Assembly (NCBI GenBank): GCA_021779655.1
Contig: JAJYAF010000077.1
Location: 1 to 8,164, forward strand
Direction: 5' to 3'
DNA: 8,164 bases
DNA from: Pseudomonadota bacterium
GTDB taxonomy: Bacteria; Pseudomonadota; Alphaproteobacteria; Acetobacterales; Acetobacteraceae
Part shown: positions 1 through 5,813 of the stretch, one piece after another
Numbering within the stretch: the first letter of the stretch is position 1
Layout: each line of letters begins with the position of its first letter
The notes under the pieces: model-generated
Seen by the model: only the letters and a program-made list of their open reading frames with translations
Told to the model about the DNA's origin: nothing
Databases searched by the model: none
Position numbers and translations under genes: made by a program

Positions 1-334
1 TCCGCGCCGCCGTCAAGGCCGGGATGAGCGCCGGGTCGGCGGTGGCATTCAGCTTGCCGACGAGCAGCGTGCCCGGCGCGATCAACGCCAGCACCTCCGG
101 CTCGGGCGCCTGCACCGCGAACAGAATGCCGGCATTGGCCAGCGCCGCCGCGGCATCGGGCACGATTTCGGCCCCGGCGGCGGCGAAGGCTTCATCCGGT
201 ATCGCGGCGCCTGCGCCGGCGCCGGTCTCGACGGCGACGGTAAGTCCCATGGCGATCAGTTTTTTCACGGTATCCGGCGTCGCGGCGACCCGGTTTTCAC
301 CATCGCGGCGCTCCTTGCATACGGCTAGGCGCAT
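1..334 (-). CDS. pntA: NAD(P) transhydrogenase subunit alpha, N-terminal part (cut by window edge)
   Basis: First 111 residues of the NAD(H)-binding domain I of the proton-translocating transhydrogenase, which couples hydride transfer between NADH and NADP+ to proton movement across the inner membrane. The N-terminus reads MRLAVCKERRDGENRVAATP, followed by DTVKKLIAMGLTVAVETGAG (residues 21-40), and later LIAPGTLLVGKLNATADP (84-101). This is the standard opening of the PntA/alanine dehydrogenase fold. The ERR-GE-RVAATP form and the VKKLIAMG helix favour PntA over alanine dehydrogenase. The ATG at 334 is preceded by an AAGGG Shine-Dalgarno at good spacing. The gene runs off the left edge, so its Rossmann NAD site is not visible. 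The membrane parts (pntAB/pntB) would be expected downstream, outside the window. It is separated from the upstream methyltransferase by 115 bp containing inverted repeats, so it probably has its own promoter. Confidence 0.9.
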   Translation of the reverse strand, partial: MRLAVCKERRDGENRVAATPDTVKKLIAMGLTVAVETGAGAGAAIPDEAFAAAGAEIVPDAAAALANAGILFAVQAPEPEVLALIAPGTLLVGKLNATADPALIPALTAAR

Positions 335-365
335 TTAGTCATCCCTTTTGGCATTCCTTTGTTCG

Positions 366-380
366 GCCATGATTCATGGC
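366..380. promoter_or_regulatory. 15 bp perfect inverted repeat upstream of pntA
   Basis: GCCATGA-T-TCATGGC: two 7 bp arms around one central base, lying 32 bp upstream of the pntA start codon. Size and placement fit a protein-binding operator near the pntA promoter, but no regulator is known from the sequence. It directly abuts a second, larger inverted repeat (379-404). Confidence 0.35.
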
Positions 381-404
381 GGCCCGGCAATTCATTGCGG
401 CCGC
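379..404 (-). terminator. Bulged hairpin between the methyltransferase gene and pntA
   Basis: On the minus strand the RNA could fold as GCGGCC-GCAA, tetraloop TGAA, TTGC, a CG bulge, then GGCCGC, giving a 10 bp stem. It begins 46 nt after the methyltransferase stop codon. There is no U-tract after the stem, so it is at best a non-classical terminator or RNA-stabilising structure. It could instead be part of the pntA control region, since it shares two bases with the 366-380 palindrome. Confidence 0.3.
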
Positions 405-449
405 ACCATGATGGAGCGGCGCGGGCGATGCAAGAGCTTTACAAACGAG

Positions 450-1154
450 TCAGATCATCTGCACTGCCACGTGGCCTTTTTCCGCGGCAAGGGCGAGATA
501 GCGGTAGCGCAGCCCGGAATGGCCGATGAATTCCTGGAACGCCTTGTACTCATGCTGCCGCCAGCCGGGATAATTGAAATATTCATCGAACACGATGACC
601 GTGCCCGGCCGGATGCGCGCCGCCAGATGGGTGAATATGGTGACGGTGGATTCGTAGAGATCGCAATCGACATGGATGAGCGCGCAAGGAGCGGGGGCGG
701 TGGCGGCGAGGAAGGCCGGCAGGGTGGCCTCGAACCAGCCGACATGAAGAGTGGCGTTCGCTGGCACCCTGGGCAGCCGGCCGCGGCGGTTGAAGGCGCC
801 CCTGACCTCCTTGGTGCCGGACCAGTCATGCGGCAGCCCCTGGAAACTGTCGAAGCCGTGGACGGTGCGCGGGGTCAGCGCCGCGAGATGCCGCAGCGAG
901 GCGCCGCGCTCGACCCCGAATTCCAGCACCAGCCCCTCTGACGGCGCGCGCGAGAGGGCGAAGCCGAGCAGGTCCAGCCGGTCCTCCCGCACCACCGCGT
1001 CCTGCATGTGGCTGAGGACATATTCCACGGCCTCGCGCTTGGCATGCAGCCGCAGTTCGATCCAGAGATCGTTCGCGAAAAACGAATGGAGGATTTTCCG
1101 GTAGGCGCGGGCGAGCGGTCCGGATTGCAAAAAACCCCGTTTGAGGATGGCCAT
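450..1154 (-). CDS. TylF/MycF-like SAM-dependent O-methyltransferase
   Basis: 234-residue class I methyltransferase resembling the macrocin O-methyltransferase (TylF/MycF) group, which methylates sugar or other hydroxyl groups using S-adenosylmethionine and a divalent metal. SAM motif I is VLEFGVERGAS (residues 76-86). The motif II acidic loop is GFDSFQGLPHDW (100-111). The family signature VGWFEATLP is at 138-146. HVDCDLYEST (161-170) and GTVIVFDEYFNYPGW (184-198) carry the Asp/Glu residues (D163, D190, E191) expected to bind metal. No signal peptide or membrane span is seen, so it should be cytoplasmic. ATG 1154 is the furthest possible start because an in-frame TAA sits 9 nt upstream. There is no Shine-Dalgarno; a small hairpin lies there instead. 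It stands alone between an ABC1 kinase and pntA with no glycosylation or antibiotic genes in view, so the substrate is unknown. Confidence 0.82.
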   Translation of the reverse strand: MAILKRGFLQSGPLARAYRKILHSFFANDLWIELRLHAKREAVEYVLSHMQDAVVREDRLDLLGFALSRAPSEGLVLEFGVERGASLRHLAALTPRTVHGFDSFQGLPHDWSGTKEVRGAFNRRGRLPRVPANATLHVGWFEATLPAFLAATAPAPCALIHVDCDLYESTVTIFTHLAARIRPGTVIVFDEYFNYPGWRQHEYKAFQEFIGHSGLRYRYLALAAEKGHVAVQMI

Positions 1155-1156
1155 GC

Positions 1157-1171
1157 CGGGCTGTTAGCCCG
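1157..1171 (-). promoter_or_regulatory. Hairpin immediately before the methyltransferase start codon
   Basis: On the minus strand CGGGCT-AAC-AGCCCG forms a 6 bp GC-rich stem with a 3 nt loop, ending 2 nt before the ATG at 1154. It occupies exactly where a ribosome-binding site should lie, and no purine-rich Shine-Dalgarno is present. It could lower or control translation; this is inference from position. Confidence 0.3.
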
Positions 1172-1180
1172 CCCGCCCGG

Positions 1181-1196
1181 ACCGGGCAACCGGGCA
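1181..1196. repeat. 8 bp tandem duplication
   Basis: ACCGGGCA occurs twice head to tail (1181-1188 and 1189-1196, plus strand) in the spacer between the ABC1 kinase and methyltransferase genes. Probably replication slippage. It also overlaps a GCCCGG-A-CCGGGC inverted repeat (1175-1187). Confidence 0.6.
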
Positions 1197-1220
1197 CGTG
1201 TCCGCCGGGGAGCGGCCAGT

Positions 1221-1246
1221 ATAAGGGGTGTTCATAAGGGGTGTTC
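1221..1246. repeat. Perfect 13 bp tandem duplication
   Basis: ATAAGGGGTGTTC is repeated exactly, head to tail (1221-1233 and 1234-1246, plus strand), beginning 12 bp beyond the ABC1 kinase stop codon. On the minus strand each copy reads GAACACCCCTTAT. The copy nearest the methyltransferase runs into TATACT (1218-1223), a 5/6 match to a -10 box, but no good -35 lies upstream, so a promoter here is only a possibility. Confidence 0.7.
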
Positions 1247-1257
1247 CCGCTGTTTCG

Positions 1258-2613
1258 CTATTCCGTCGCCGGCACGCCGGCCTGGCGCAGCGCCGCCTGC
1301 TGCCGGGCCGTGAGCTGCGCGGGCTCGAAATCGGCGACCGTTTCATGGAACAGCCGGCTCCAGTTCAGCTCCGCCTTGAGGCGCATGAACACGCTGCCGA
1401 GGCCGATCGCGGAACGGTCCATCAGCACGAATTCCCGCGGTGGCCGCACCCCGCCGACCCGTTGCAGGCCCTCATGCACCCGCGCCGCGATGGCGTGGCC
1501 GAAGCGAGAGTCGTCGCCCTCCTGGATCGGCCGCACCCGGTCTTCGATCAGCGGGGCATAGAGAAATTTCGCCCATTCGTTCAGCACGGTCACATGCTCC
1601 GCCGTGATGCCCTTGAAGCCCCATATATCGTAGGCATGGCGCGCGCGCTCGGCATCGTTGTCGCGCACCGCGGCGTAGAGTTCGAGCACCCCGGTGACGA
1701 ATTTCGCCGGGAACACCCGGATCGAGCCATAATCCAGCAGGTTCAGCCCGCCTTGCGGGTTGACCTGGTAATTGCCGAGATGCGGATCGCCGTGGATCAC
1801 GCCGTAGCGGTAGAAGGGAATGTACCAGGCGCGGAACAAGGCGGTGGCGATGGCGTTGCGCGCCTCCTGGCTCGGATTGCCCTCCAGCCACTGCCGCATC
1901 GGGATGCCGTCGAGCCAGGTCATGGTCAGCAGCCGTTTGGTGGTGAGCGCGGCGATAGGTGTTGGCACCCGCACGTCCGGCGCGCTGTCCAGCATGGCGT
2001 GATAAAGCCGCATCTGGGCGGCTTCGCGCAGATAGTCGAGTTCCTCGCGCAGGCGCACGGCCAGCTCGGCGTAAACGTCGTCCTGGATGATTGCATTGTC
2101 CATCCGCCGGTACACCGCAATGGCCATTTTCAACTGCCGCAGATCGGCTTCCATGATGCTCGGCATGTCCGGATATTGCAGCTTGCACGCGACTTCCGTG
2201 CCGTCCGGCAGCCAGGCGCGGTGGACCTGGCCCAGGCTTGCCGCGGCTGCGGCCTCGCGCTCGAAGCGGGCGAATTTCTGCTCCCAGCCGGGGCCGAGCT
2301 CGCCCGACATGCGGCGCCGGACGAAGGACCATCCCATTGGCGGCGCGTTGGACTGCAATTCGCCGAGCTGGGCCGCGTATTCCTCCGGGATGATGTCCGG
2401 CACGGTGGAGAGAAACTGCGCCACCTTCATCATCGGCCCCTTCATGCCGCCGAGGACGGCTTTCAGATCCTCCGCGTGCCGGGCCTGATTGGTCTTGATG
2501 CCGAGGACCCGCTCCCCGGCCAGGCGCGCGGCGATGCCGCCCACGGCGCTGGATGTACGCGCGAAACGCCGGATATCGCCGAAAATATTGCCTTCGCGAT
2601 CCTCGCCGGACAT
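1258..2613 (-). CDS. AarF/ABC1/UbiB-family atypical protein kinase
   Basis: 451-residue ABC1 (ADCK) family protein. Relatives support ubiquinone biosynthesis or lipid and isoprenoid homeostasis through an atypical kinase/ATPase fold. Visible elements: the KxGQ-type motif as KVAQ (63-66) followed by FLSTVPDIIPEEY; the alanine-rich loop AAAAASLGQVH (121-131) replacing the usual glycine-rich loop; the ATP-binding lysine in EVACKLQYP (K144); EELD (190-193); the catalytic loop HGDPHLGN (274-281); and the metal motif as DYG (294-296) where most kinases have DFG. No C-terminal membrane spans are seen, unlike canonical UbiB, and it is shorter than UbiB (usually over 500 residues), so I do not name it ubiB. 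The ATG at 2613 lies 4 bp after the pepF stop, showing translational coupling. The same frame is open further upstream inside pepF, but that part has no family resemblance. Gene end and spacing suggest it closes the pepF transcript. Confidence 0.9.
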   Translation of the reverse strand: MSGEDREGNIFGDIRRFARTSSAVGGIAARLAGERVLGIKTNQARHAEDLKAVLGGMKGPMMKVAQFLSTVPDIIPEEYAAQLGELQSNAPPMGWSFVRRRMSGELGPGWEQKFARFEREAAAAASLGQVHRAWLPDGTEVACKLQYPDMPSIMEADLRQLKMAIAVYRRMDNAIIQDDVYAELAVRLREELDYLREAAQMRLYHAMLDSAPDVRVPTPIAALTTKRLLTMTWLDGIPMRQWLEGNPSQEARNAIATALFRAWYIPFYRYGVIHGDPHLGNYQVNPQGGLNLLDYGSIRVFPAKFVTGVLELYAAVRDNDAERARHAYDIWGFKGITAEHVTVLNEWAKFLYAPLIEDRVRPIQEGDDSRFGHAIAARVHEGLQRVGGVRPPREFVLMDRSAIGLGSVFMRLKAELNWSRLFHETVADFEPAQLTARQQAALRQAGVPATE

Positions 2614-2617
2614 CGCG

Positions 2618-4429
2618 TCAATCCGCCAGCGCGTCGATGAAGCCGGAGATGACGTCGAGTCCCTTGCGCCAGAATCCGGGCTCCGCCGCATCGAGGCCGA
2701 AGGGCGCCAGCAGTTCCTTGTGCCGAAGCGTGCCGCCGGCTTGCAGCAGGGCAAGATATTTTTCCGCGAAGCCGGTCTTGTCCGGCGTTTCGAGATACAC
2801 GCCATAGAGCGCGTTCACCAGGCAATCGCCGAAGGCGTAGGCGTAGACATAGAACGGCGAATGGATGAAATGCGGCACATAGGACCAGTATAGCCGGTAT
2901 TCCTCATCGAAATGGAAGGCGGGGCCGAGGCTCTCGGCCTGGATTTCGAGCCAGATTTCGCCGATGCGCTCCGGCAGCAGCTCGCCCTCCCGCCGCTCGG
3001 CATGCAGGCGGGTTTCAAAGCGGTAGAAGGCGATCTGGCGCACCACGGTATTCAGCATATCCTCGACCTTCTGGGCCAGCAGGATCCGCCGGCGCGCCGG
3101 ATCGTCCGCCGTCTCCAGCATGGCGCGGAAGGTGAGCATCTCGCCGAACACGCTCGCGGTTTCGGCAAGGGTGAGCGGCGTGCCGGACATCAGAAAACCC
3201 TGGACGCCCGCGAGCACCTGATGCGCGCCATGACCGAGTTCGTGGGCAAGCGTCATCACGTCGCGCTCCCGGCCGTGATAGTTGAGCAGCACATAAGGGT
3301 GCGCCGAGGGCACGACGGGATGGGCGAAGGCGCCGCTGGCCTTCCCCGGACGCAAGGCCGCGTCGATCCACCCGCGCTCGAAAAACGGCCGCACCGTTTC
3401 CGCGAGTTTGGGCGAGAAACCGGCATAGGCGGAAAGCACCAGGGATTTCGCCCGATCCCAGCCGATCTCGCGGTCGTCATCGCGGGGCAGCGGCGCGTTG
3501 CGATCCCAGTATTCGAGCTTGTCGAGGCCGAGCCACTTCGCCTTCATGGTGTAGTAGCGGTGCGCGAGGCGCGGATAATCGGCGGTGACCGCGGCGACGA
3601 GCGCCTCCACCACCTCGTCCTCGACCATATTGGCGCGGTTGCGCGCGCTGGCGGGGGTGGGATAGTGCCGCCAGCGGTCGCTGATCTCCTTGTCCTTCAT
3701 GAGCGTGTTGATGGTTAGCGCGAAGCGCTTTTCCTCCGCCGCAAGCGCCTCGCCGATCGCCTTGGCGGCCGCCCGGCGCTTCTCCCGCACCGGATGCGAA
3801 AGCAGGTTGAGCGCGGCGGAAAGCGTGCATTCCTCGCCCCCGATGCCGATTTTCATGCCCGCGGTCGTCTCGTCGAACAGCCGGCTCCAGGCGGCCGGGC
3901 CGGTGACCTCCTTTTCGTGGATGAATTCCTCGAGCGTGTCGGAGAGCTGATGCGGCAGAAAAACCCGCAAATCGCGCAGCCAGGGCCGGTAGCGGGCAAG
4001 CTTTCGGTCTTCCAGCCGCTGGTTGAGCGCGGATTCGTCGATCCGGTTGATTTCCAGCGTGAAGAACAGCAGATGCGTGCCGATCGCGGTGACGCGCTCG
4101 CTCATGGTCTGGTAGAAGCGGCCGGTCCGCGCATCGGTCGAGGCGGCGGCGAAGCGCAGCTGGGCGTACGCCATGAGCCGGGAAAGCCGCTCCTCGATTT
4201 TCTCATATTCGGCGATGGCCGCGGCGAGGCCGCTGCCGGAAAGGGTTTCCACCTTGCCCCGGTAGCGGGTTTCGAAAGCCGTCGCGTCGCGGCCGCCGGC
4301 TGCGAGATCGGCTTCGATCGCCGGGTCGGAATCTGCGGCATAGAGGTCGCGCAAATCCCATTCGGGCAGCGCCTCCCCCGTCGCGGCCTCGCCCGATCCT
4401 TGCCCCCGCGCCACTGCTTTCTCCGGCAT
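2618..4429 (-). CDS. pepF: M3-family oligoendopeptidase F (zinc metallopeptidase)
   Basis: 603-residue cytoplasmic peptidase that cleaves short peptides, probably in recycling peptides from protein or signal-peptide breakdown. The PepF N-domain begins LPEWDLRDLY near residue 22. The catalytic core holds HELGHG (residues 396-401: zinc ligands H396 and H400, catalytic E397), with the third zinc ligand probably E423 in TLAETAS. The typical C-terminal stretch FIHSPFYVYAYAFGDCLVN is intact. The frame stays open to a GTG at 4540, which would give 640 residues. I chose ATG 4429 because GGAG lies 9 nt upstream, the length matches the family, and the promoter candidate at 4541-4569 would place the GTG at or before the transcript start. 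An internal ATG at 4495 lacks a Shine-Dalgarno. The stop codon is 4 bp from the ABC1 kinase start, so the two form an operon. Confidence 0.93.
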   Translation of the reverse strand: MPEKAVARGQGSGEAATGEALPEWDLRDLYAADSDPAIEADLAAGGRDATAFETRYRGKVETLSGSGLAAAIAEYEKIEERLSRLMAYAQLRFAAASTDARTGRFYQTMSERVTAIGTHLLFFTLEINRIDESALNQRLEDRKLARYRPWLRDLRVFLPHQLSDTLEEFIHEKEVTGPAAWSRLFDETTAGMKIGIGGEECTLSAALNLLSHPVREKRRAAAKAIGEALAAEEKRFALTINTLMKDKEISDRWRHYPTPASARNRANMVEDEVVEALVAAVTADYPRLAHRYYTMKAKWLGLDKLEYWDRNAPLPRDDDREIGWDRAKSLVLSAYAGFSPKLAETVRPFFERGWIDAALRPGKASGAFAHPVVPSAHPYVLLNYHGRERDVMTLAHELGHGAHQVLAGVQGFLMSGTPLTLAETASVFGEMLTFRAMLETADDPARRRILLAQKVEDMLNTVVRQIAFYRFETRLHAERREGELLPERIGEIWLEIQAESLGPAFHFDEEYRLYWSYVPHFIHSPFYVYAYAFGDCLVNALYGVYLETPDKTGFAEKYLALLQAGGTLRHKELLAPFGLDAAEPGFWRKGLDVISGFIDALAD

Positions 4430-4438
4430 TTTCTGCGA

Positions 4439-4442
4439 CTCC
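4439..4442 (-). promoter_or_regulatory. Ribosome binding site deciding the pepF start
   Basis: GGAG on the minus strand, 9 nt before ATG 4429. Neither upstream in-frame start (ATG 4495, GTG 4540) has a comparable site, which is the main reason for the shorter pepF model. Confidence 0.6.
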
Positions 4443-4537
4443 ACTGGTCCGGCGAATGTAGGGGCAAGCCCGCTGATCTCCAAGCGGGATGGCATACCGG
4501 CGGCCGCTCGGGCGCGAAAAGCCGGATGTTCTATCGA

Positions 4538-4553
4538 CACGTTATGATACGTG
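4538..4553. promoter_or_regulatory. Inverted repeat CACGT-N6-ACGTG across the pepF -10 region
   Basis: Two 5 bp arms (4538-4542, 4549-4553) separated by TATGAT on the plus strand, covering the candidate -10 box. The half-site CACG/CGTG also forms the centre of the larger palindrome at 4590-4613. Short arms mean it could be chance. Confidence 0.25.
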
Positions 4554-4569
4554 CGGCGGCGGATGGCAA
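4541..4569 (-). promoter_or_regulatory. Candidate sigma70-type promoter for pepF and the ABC1 kinase gene
   Basis: -35 TTGCCA (4564-4569, 5/6 match), 17 bp spacer, -10 CATAAC (4541-4546, 4/6 match). Transcription would start near 4533, giving a leader of about 100 nt to ATG 4429. The -10 box lies inside an inverted repeat, CACGT-N6-ACGTG (4538-4553), which could be an operator. Confidence 0.4.
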
Positions 4570-4589
4570 GGAATATTCACAATAGGTTA

Positions 4590-4613
4590 GCAATGCTCCA
4601 CGTGGAGCATTGC
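4590..4613. promoter_or_regulatory. Perfect 24 bp palindrome, parS-like
   Basis: Twelve-base arm GCAATGCTCCAC and its exact reverse complement, with no spacer, centred on CCACGTGG. The inner 16 bases TGCTCCACGTGGAGCA (4594-4609) match the chromosomal ParB-binding consensus TGTTNCACGTGNAACA except for one symmetric change in each arm (T to C, A to G). It lies 4 bp past the MFS gene stop codon. As minus-strand RNA it could form a 10 bp stem with an ACGT loop, but no U-run follows (TAACCTATTG), so an intrinsic terminator is less likely than a protein-binding DNA site. No parA or parB is in the window. Confidence 0.55.
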
Positions 4614-4617
4614 CCCG

Positions 4618-5769
4618 TCAGGCCACCGCGCGGCCGCCCAGGCACAGCAGCAGCATCATCAGCCCGTCCAGGCCGAGCGCCACGCCGAGGCTGGAATAGC
4701 GTGAGATGAGCCCGATCAGCACGGGGCCGAGGAGGAAGCCGATATAGCCGAGGCTGACCACCGCGGGAACCGAGAGGTTGGCGGGCATGCCCGGGATTCG
4801 GGCGGCGGCGCTGAAGACCAGCGGCGCGATATTGCCTGCGCCGATGCCGACCATCGCGAAACCCAGCACATCGAGCGGCGCGGACGGGACGAGCACGCTC
4901 AGGAACAGGCCGGATGCCGCGATCAGCGCGCCCAGGCGCATGACGGCCGGCTTGCCGAGCCGCTCGGCGGCCTTGTCCCCGGAAAGGCGTGCGAGCGCCA
5001 TCATGATGGAGAAGCCGGCATAGCCGAGCGTGGCCGAGGAGAGGGGGACATGCCGGGTGAAGCGCAGAAAGACCGTACTCCAATCGGTGATCGCGCCTTC
5101 GGTGAGGAAGCAGGCGAAGCAGCAGGCGCCGAGCAGCAGCGTGTCACGGCCGGGCATGGCGAAGGCCGGACCCGCCGGCAGGTCATGGCGCGGCGGCAGC
5201 AGATAGCGGCTTTGCGTGAGAATACCCGCGGCCGCGAGGCCGGAAAGGGCCGCGCAGAACGCATGGCCGAAGCCTGCCTTCAGCAGCAGGGCCGTGGCCA
5301 GCGCGACCGTGAGGCTGCCGAAGCTGTACATGGCATGGAAACCCGACATGAGCAGCCGCCCGGCTTGGGTCTCCGTCACCACCGCCTGCGCGTTCATCGC
5401 GATGTCGATCACTCCGAACGCGGCCCCGAAGACGAACAGCAGAACCACCAGCAGCGGCACGTTGGGCGCGAGGTTGAGCAGCGGCAGCGTGAGCGCGAAG
5501 ATGATGCCGCTGCCGAGCAGCACTGCGCGGCTTCCGAAACGGCCGAGCAGCGGGCCGGCGAGCGGCATGACCAGCACCCCGCCGGTGCCCGACGCCATGA
5601 GAATGAGCCCGAGCGTGCCGTCATCGAGCCGGAAACGGATTTTGGCGAACGGCACGATGATGGCCCAGGCGGAAATGCCGATCCCGGCCATGAAATAGAA
5701 CAGCCGAATGGTTGATATCCGTCGCTTCAGCCCGGACATCGCGGAGGGCGCGGGATGAGCATCCGGCAT
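4618..5769 (-). CDS. MFS transporter, YbjJ-like
   Basis: 383-residue inner-membrane permease of the major facilitator superfamily with about twelve hydrophobic segments, starting near residue 22. The loop between TM2 and TM3 carries the MFS signature as GPLLGRFGSR (72-81). The segments MNAQAVVTETQAGRLLMSGF (125-144) and EGAITDWSTVFLR (224-236) are typical of the YbjJ-like branch, whose substrates are mostly unknown. A second, weaker signature-like loop, RLSGDKAAERLGKP (261-274), marks the start of the C-terminal half. The ATG at 5769 has AAGGG 5 nt upstream. The gene begins 43 bp after the cysK stop with no clear promoter between, so it is probably co-transcribed. That makes export of a cysteine-related metabolite a possible role, but nothing in the protein shows the substrate. 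Confidence 0.87.
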   Translation of the reverse strand: MPDAHPAPSAMSGLKRRISTIRLFYFMAGIGISAWAIIVPFAKIRFRLDDGTLGLILMASGTGGVLVMPLAGPLLGRFGSRAVLLGSGIIFALTLPLLNLAPNVPLLVVLLFVFGAAFGVIDIAMNAQAVVTETQAGRLLMSGFHAMYSFGSLTVALATALLLKAGFGHAFCAALSGLAAAGILTQSRYLLPPRHDLPAGPAFAMPGRDTLLLGACCFACFLTEGAITDWSTVFLRFTRHVPLSSATLGYAGFSIMMALARLSGDKAAERLGKPAVMRLGALIAASGLFLSVLVPSAPLDVLGFAMVGIGAGNIAPLVFSAAARIPGMPANLSVPAVVSLGYIGFLLGPVLIGLISRYSSLGVALGLDGLMMLLLCLGGRAVA

Positions 5770-5790
5770 GCGAACCCTTGAAAGCGCCTG

Positions 5791-5813
5791 GCCGCGCGAG
5801 GCGGTTGCGCGGC
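5791..5813 (-). terminator. GC-rich hairpin at the end of cysK
   Basis: GCCGCGC and GCGCGGC arms (7 bp) with a 9 nt loop in the cysK-MFS spacer, overlapping the last base of the cysK stop codon. No U-tract follows, so complete termination is unlikely. It may act as a partial terminator or RNA-processing boundary that lowers MFS expression. Confidence 0.3.

Noticed and set aside
325..342. Five-codon mini-ORF (ATG at 342) overlapping the pntA start
   Set aside because: Its ATG directly abuts the AAGGG element, too close for initiation, and five codons without any attenuation structure are not convincing as a leader peptide.
348..941. Plus-strand open frame opposite the methyltransferase
   Set aside because: The minus-strand methyltransferase motifs are intact throughout. 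The plus-strand product looks like a shadow.
1175..1187. GCCCGG-A-CCGGGC inverted repeat as a terminator for the ABC1 kinase gene
   Set aside because: A one-base loop cannot form a normal hairpin and no U-tract follows. It is likely a by-product of the surrounding CCGGG repeats.
1228..2640. 470-codon plus-strand open frame opposite the ABC1 kinase gene
   Set aside because: Its product is rich in His, Arg, Gly and Ala with no recognisable family, as expected from the complement of a GC-rich gene. The opposite strand has all the kinase motifs.
2614..2805. N-terminal extension of the ABC1 kinase into pepF (515-residue reading)
   Set aside because: The extra 64 residues are the out-of-frame reading of the pepF C-terminus, which is itself strongly conserved. 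The ATG at 2613 begins the family-like sequence.
2912..4585. Two plus-strand open frames (268 and 263 codons) opposite pepF
   Set aside because: Both are antisense shadows of the intact M3 peptidase gene, with no Shine-Dalgarno or known domain.
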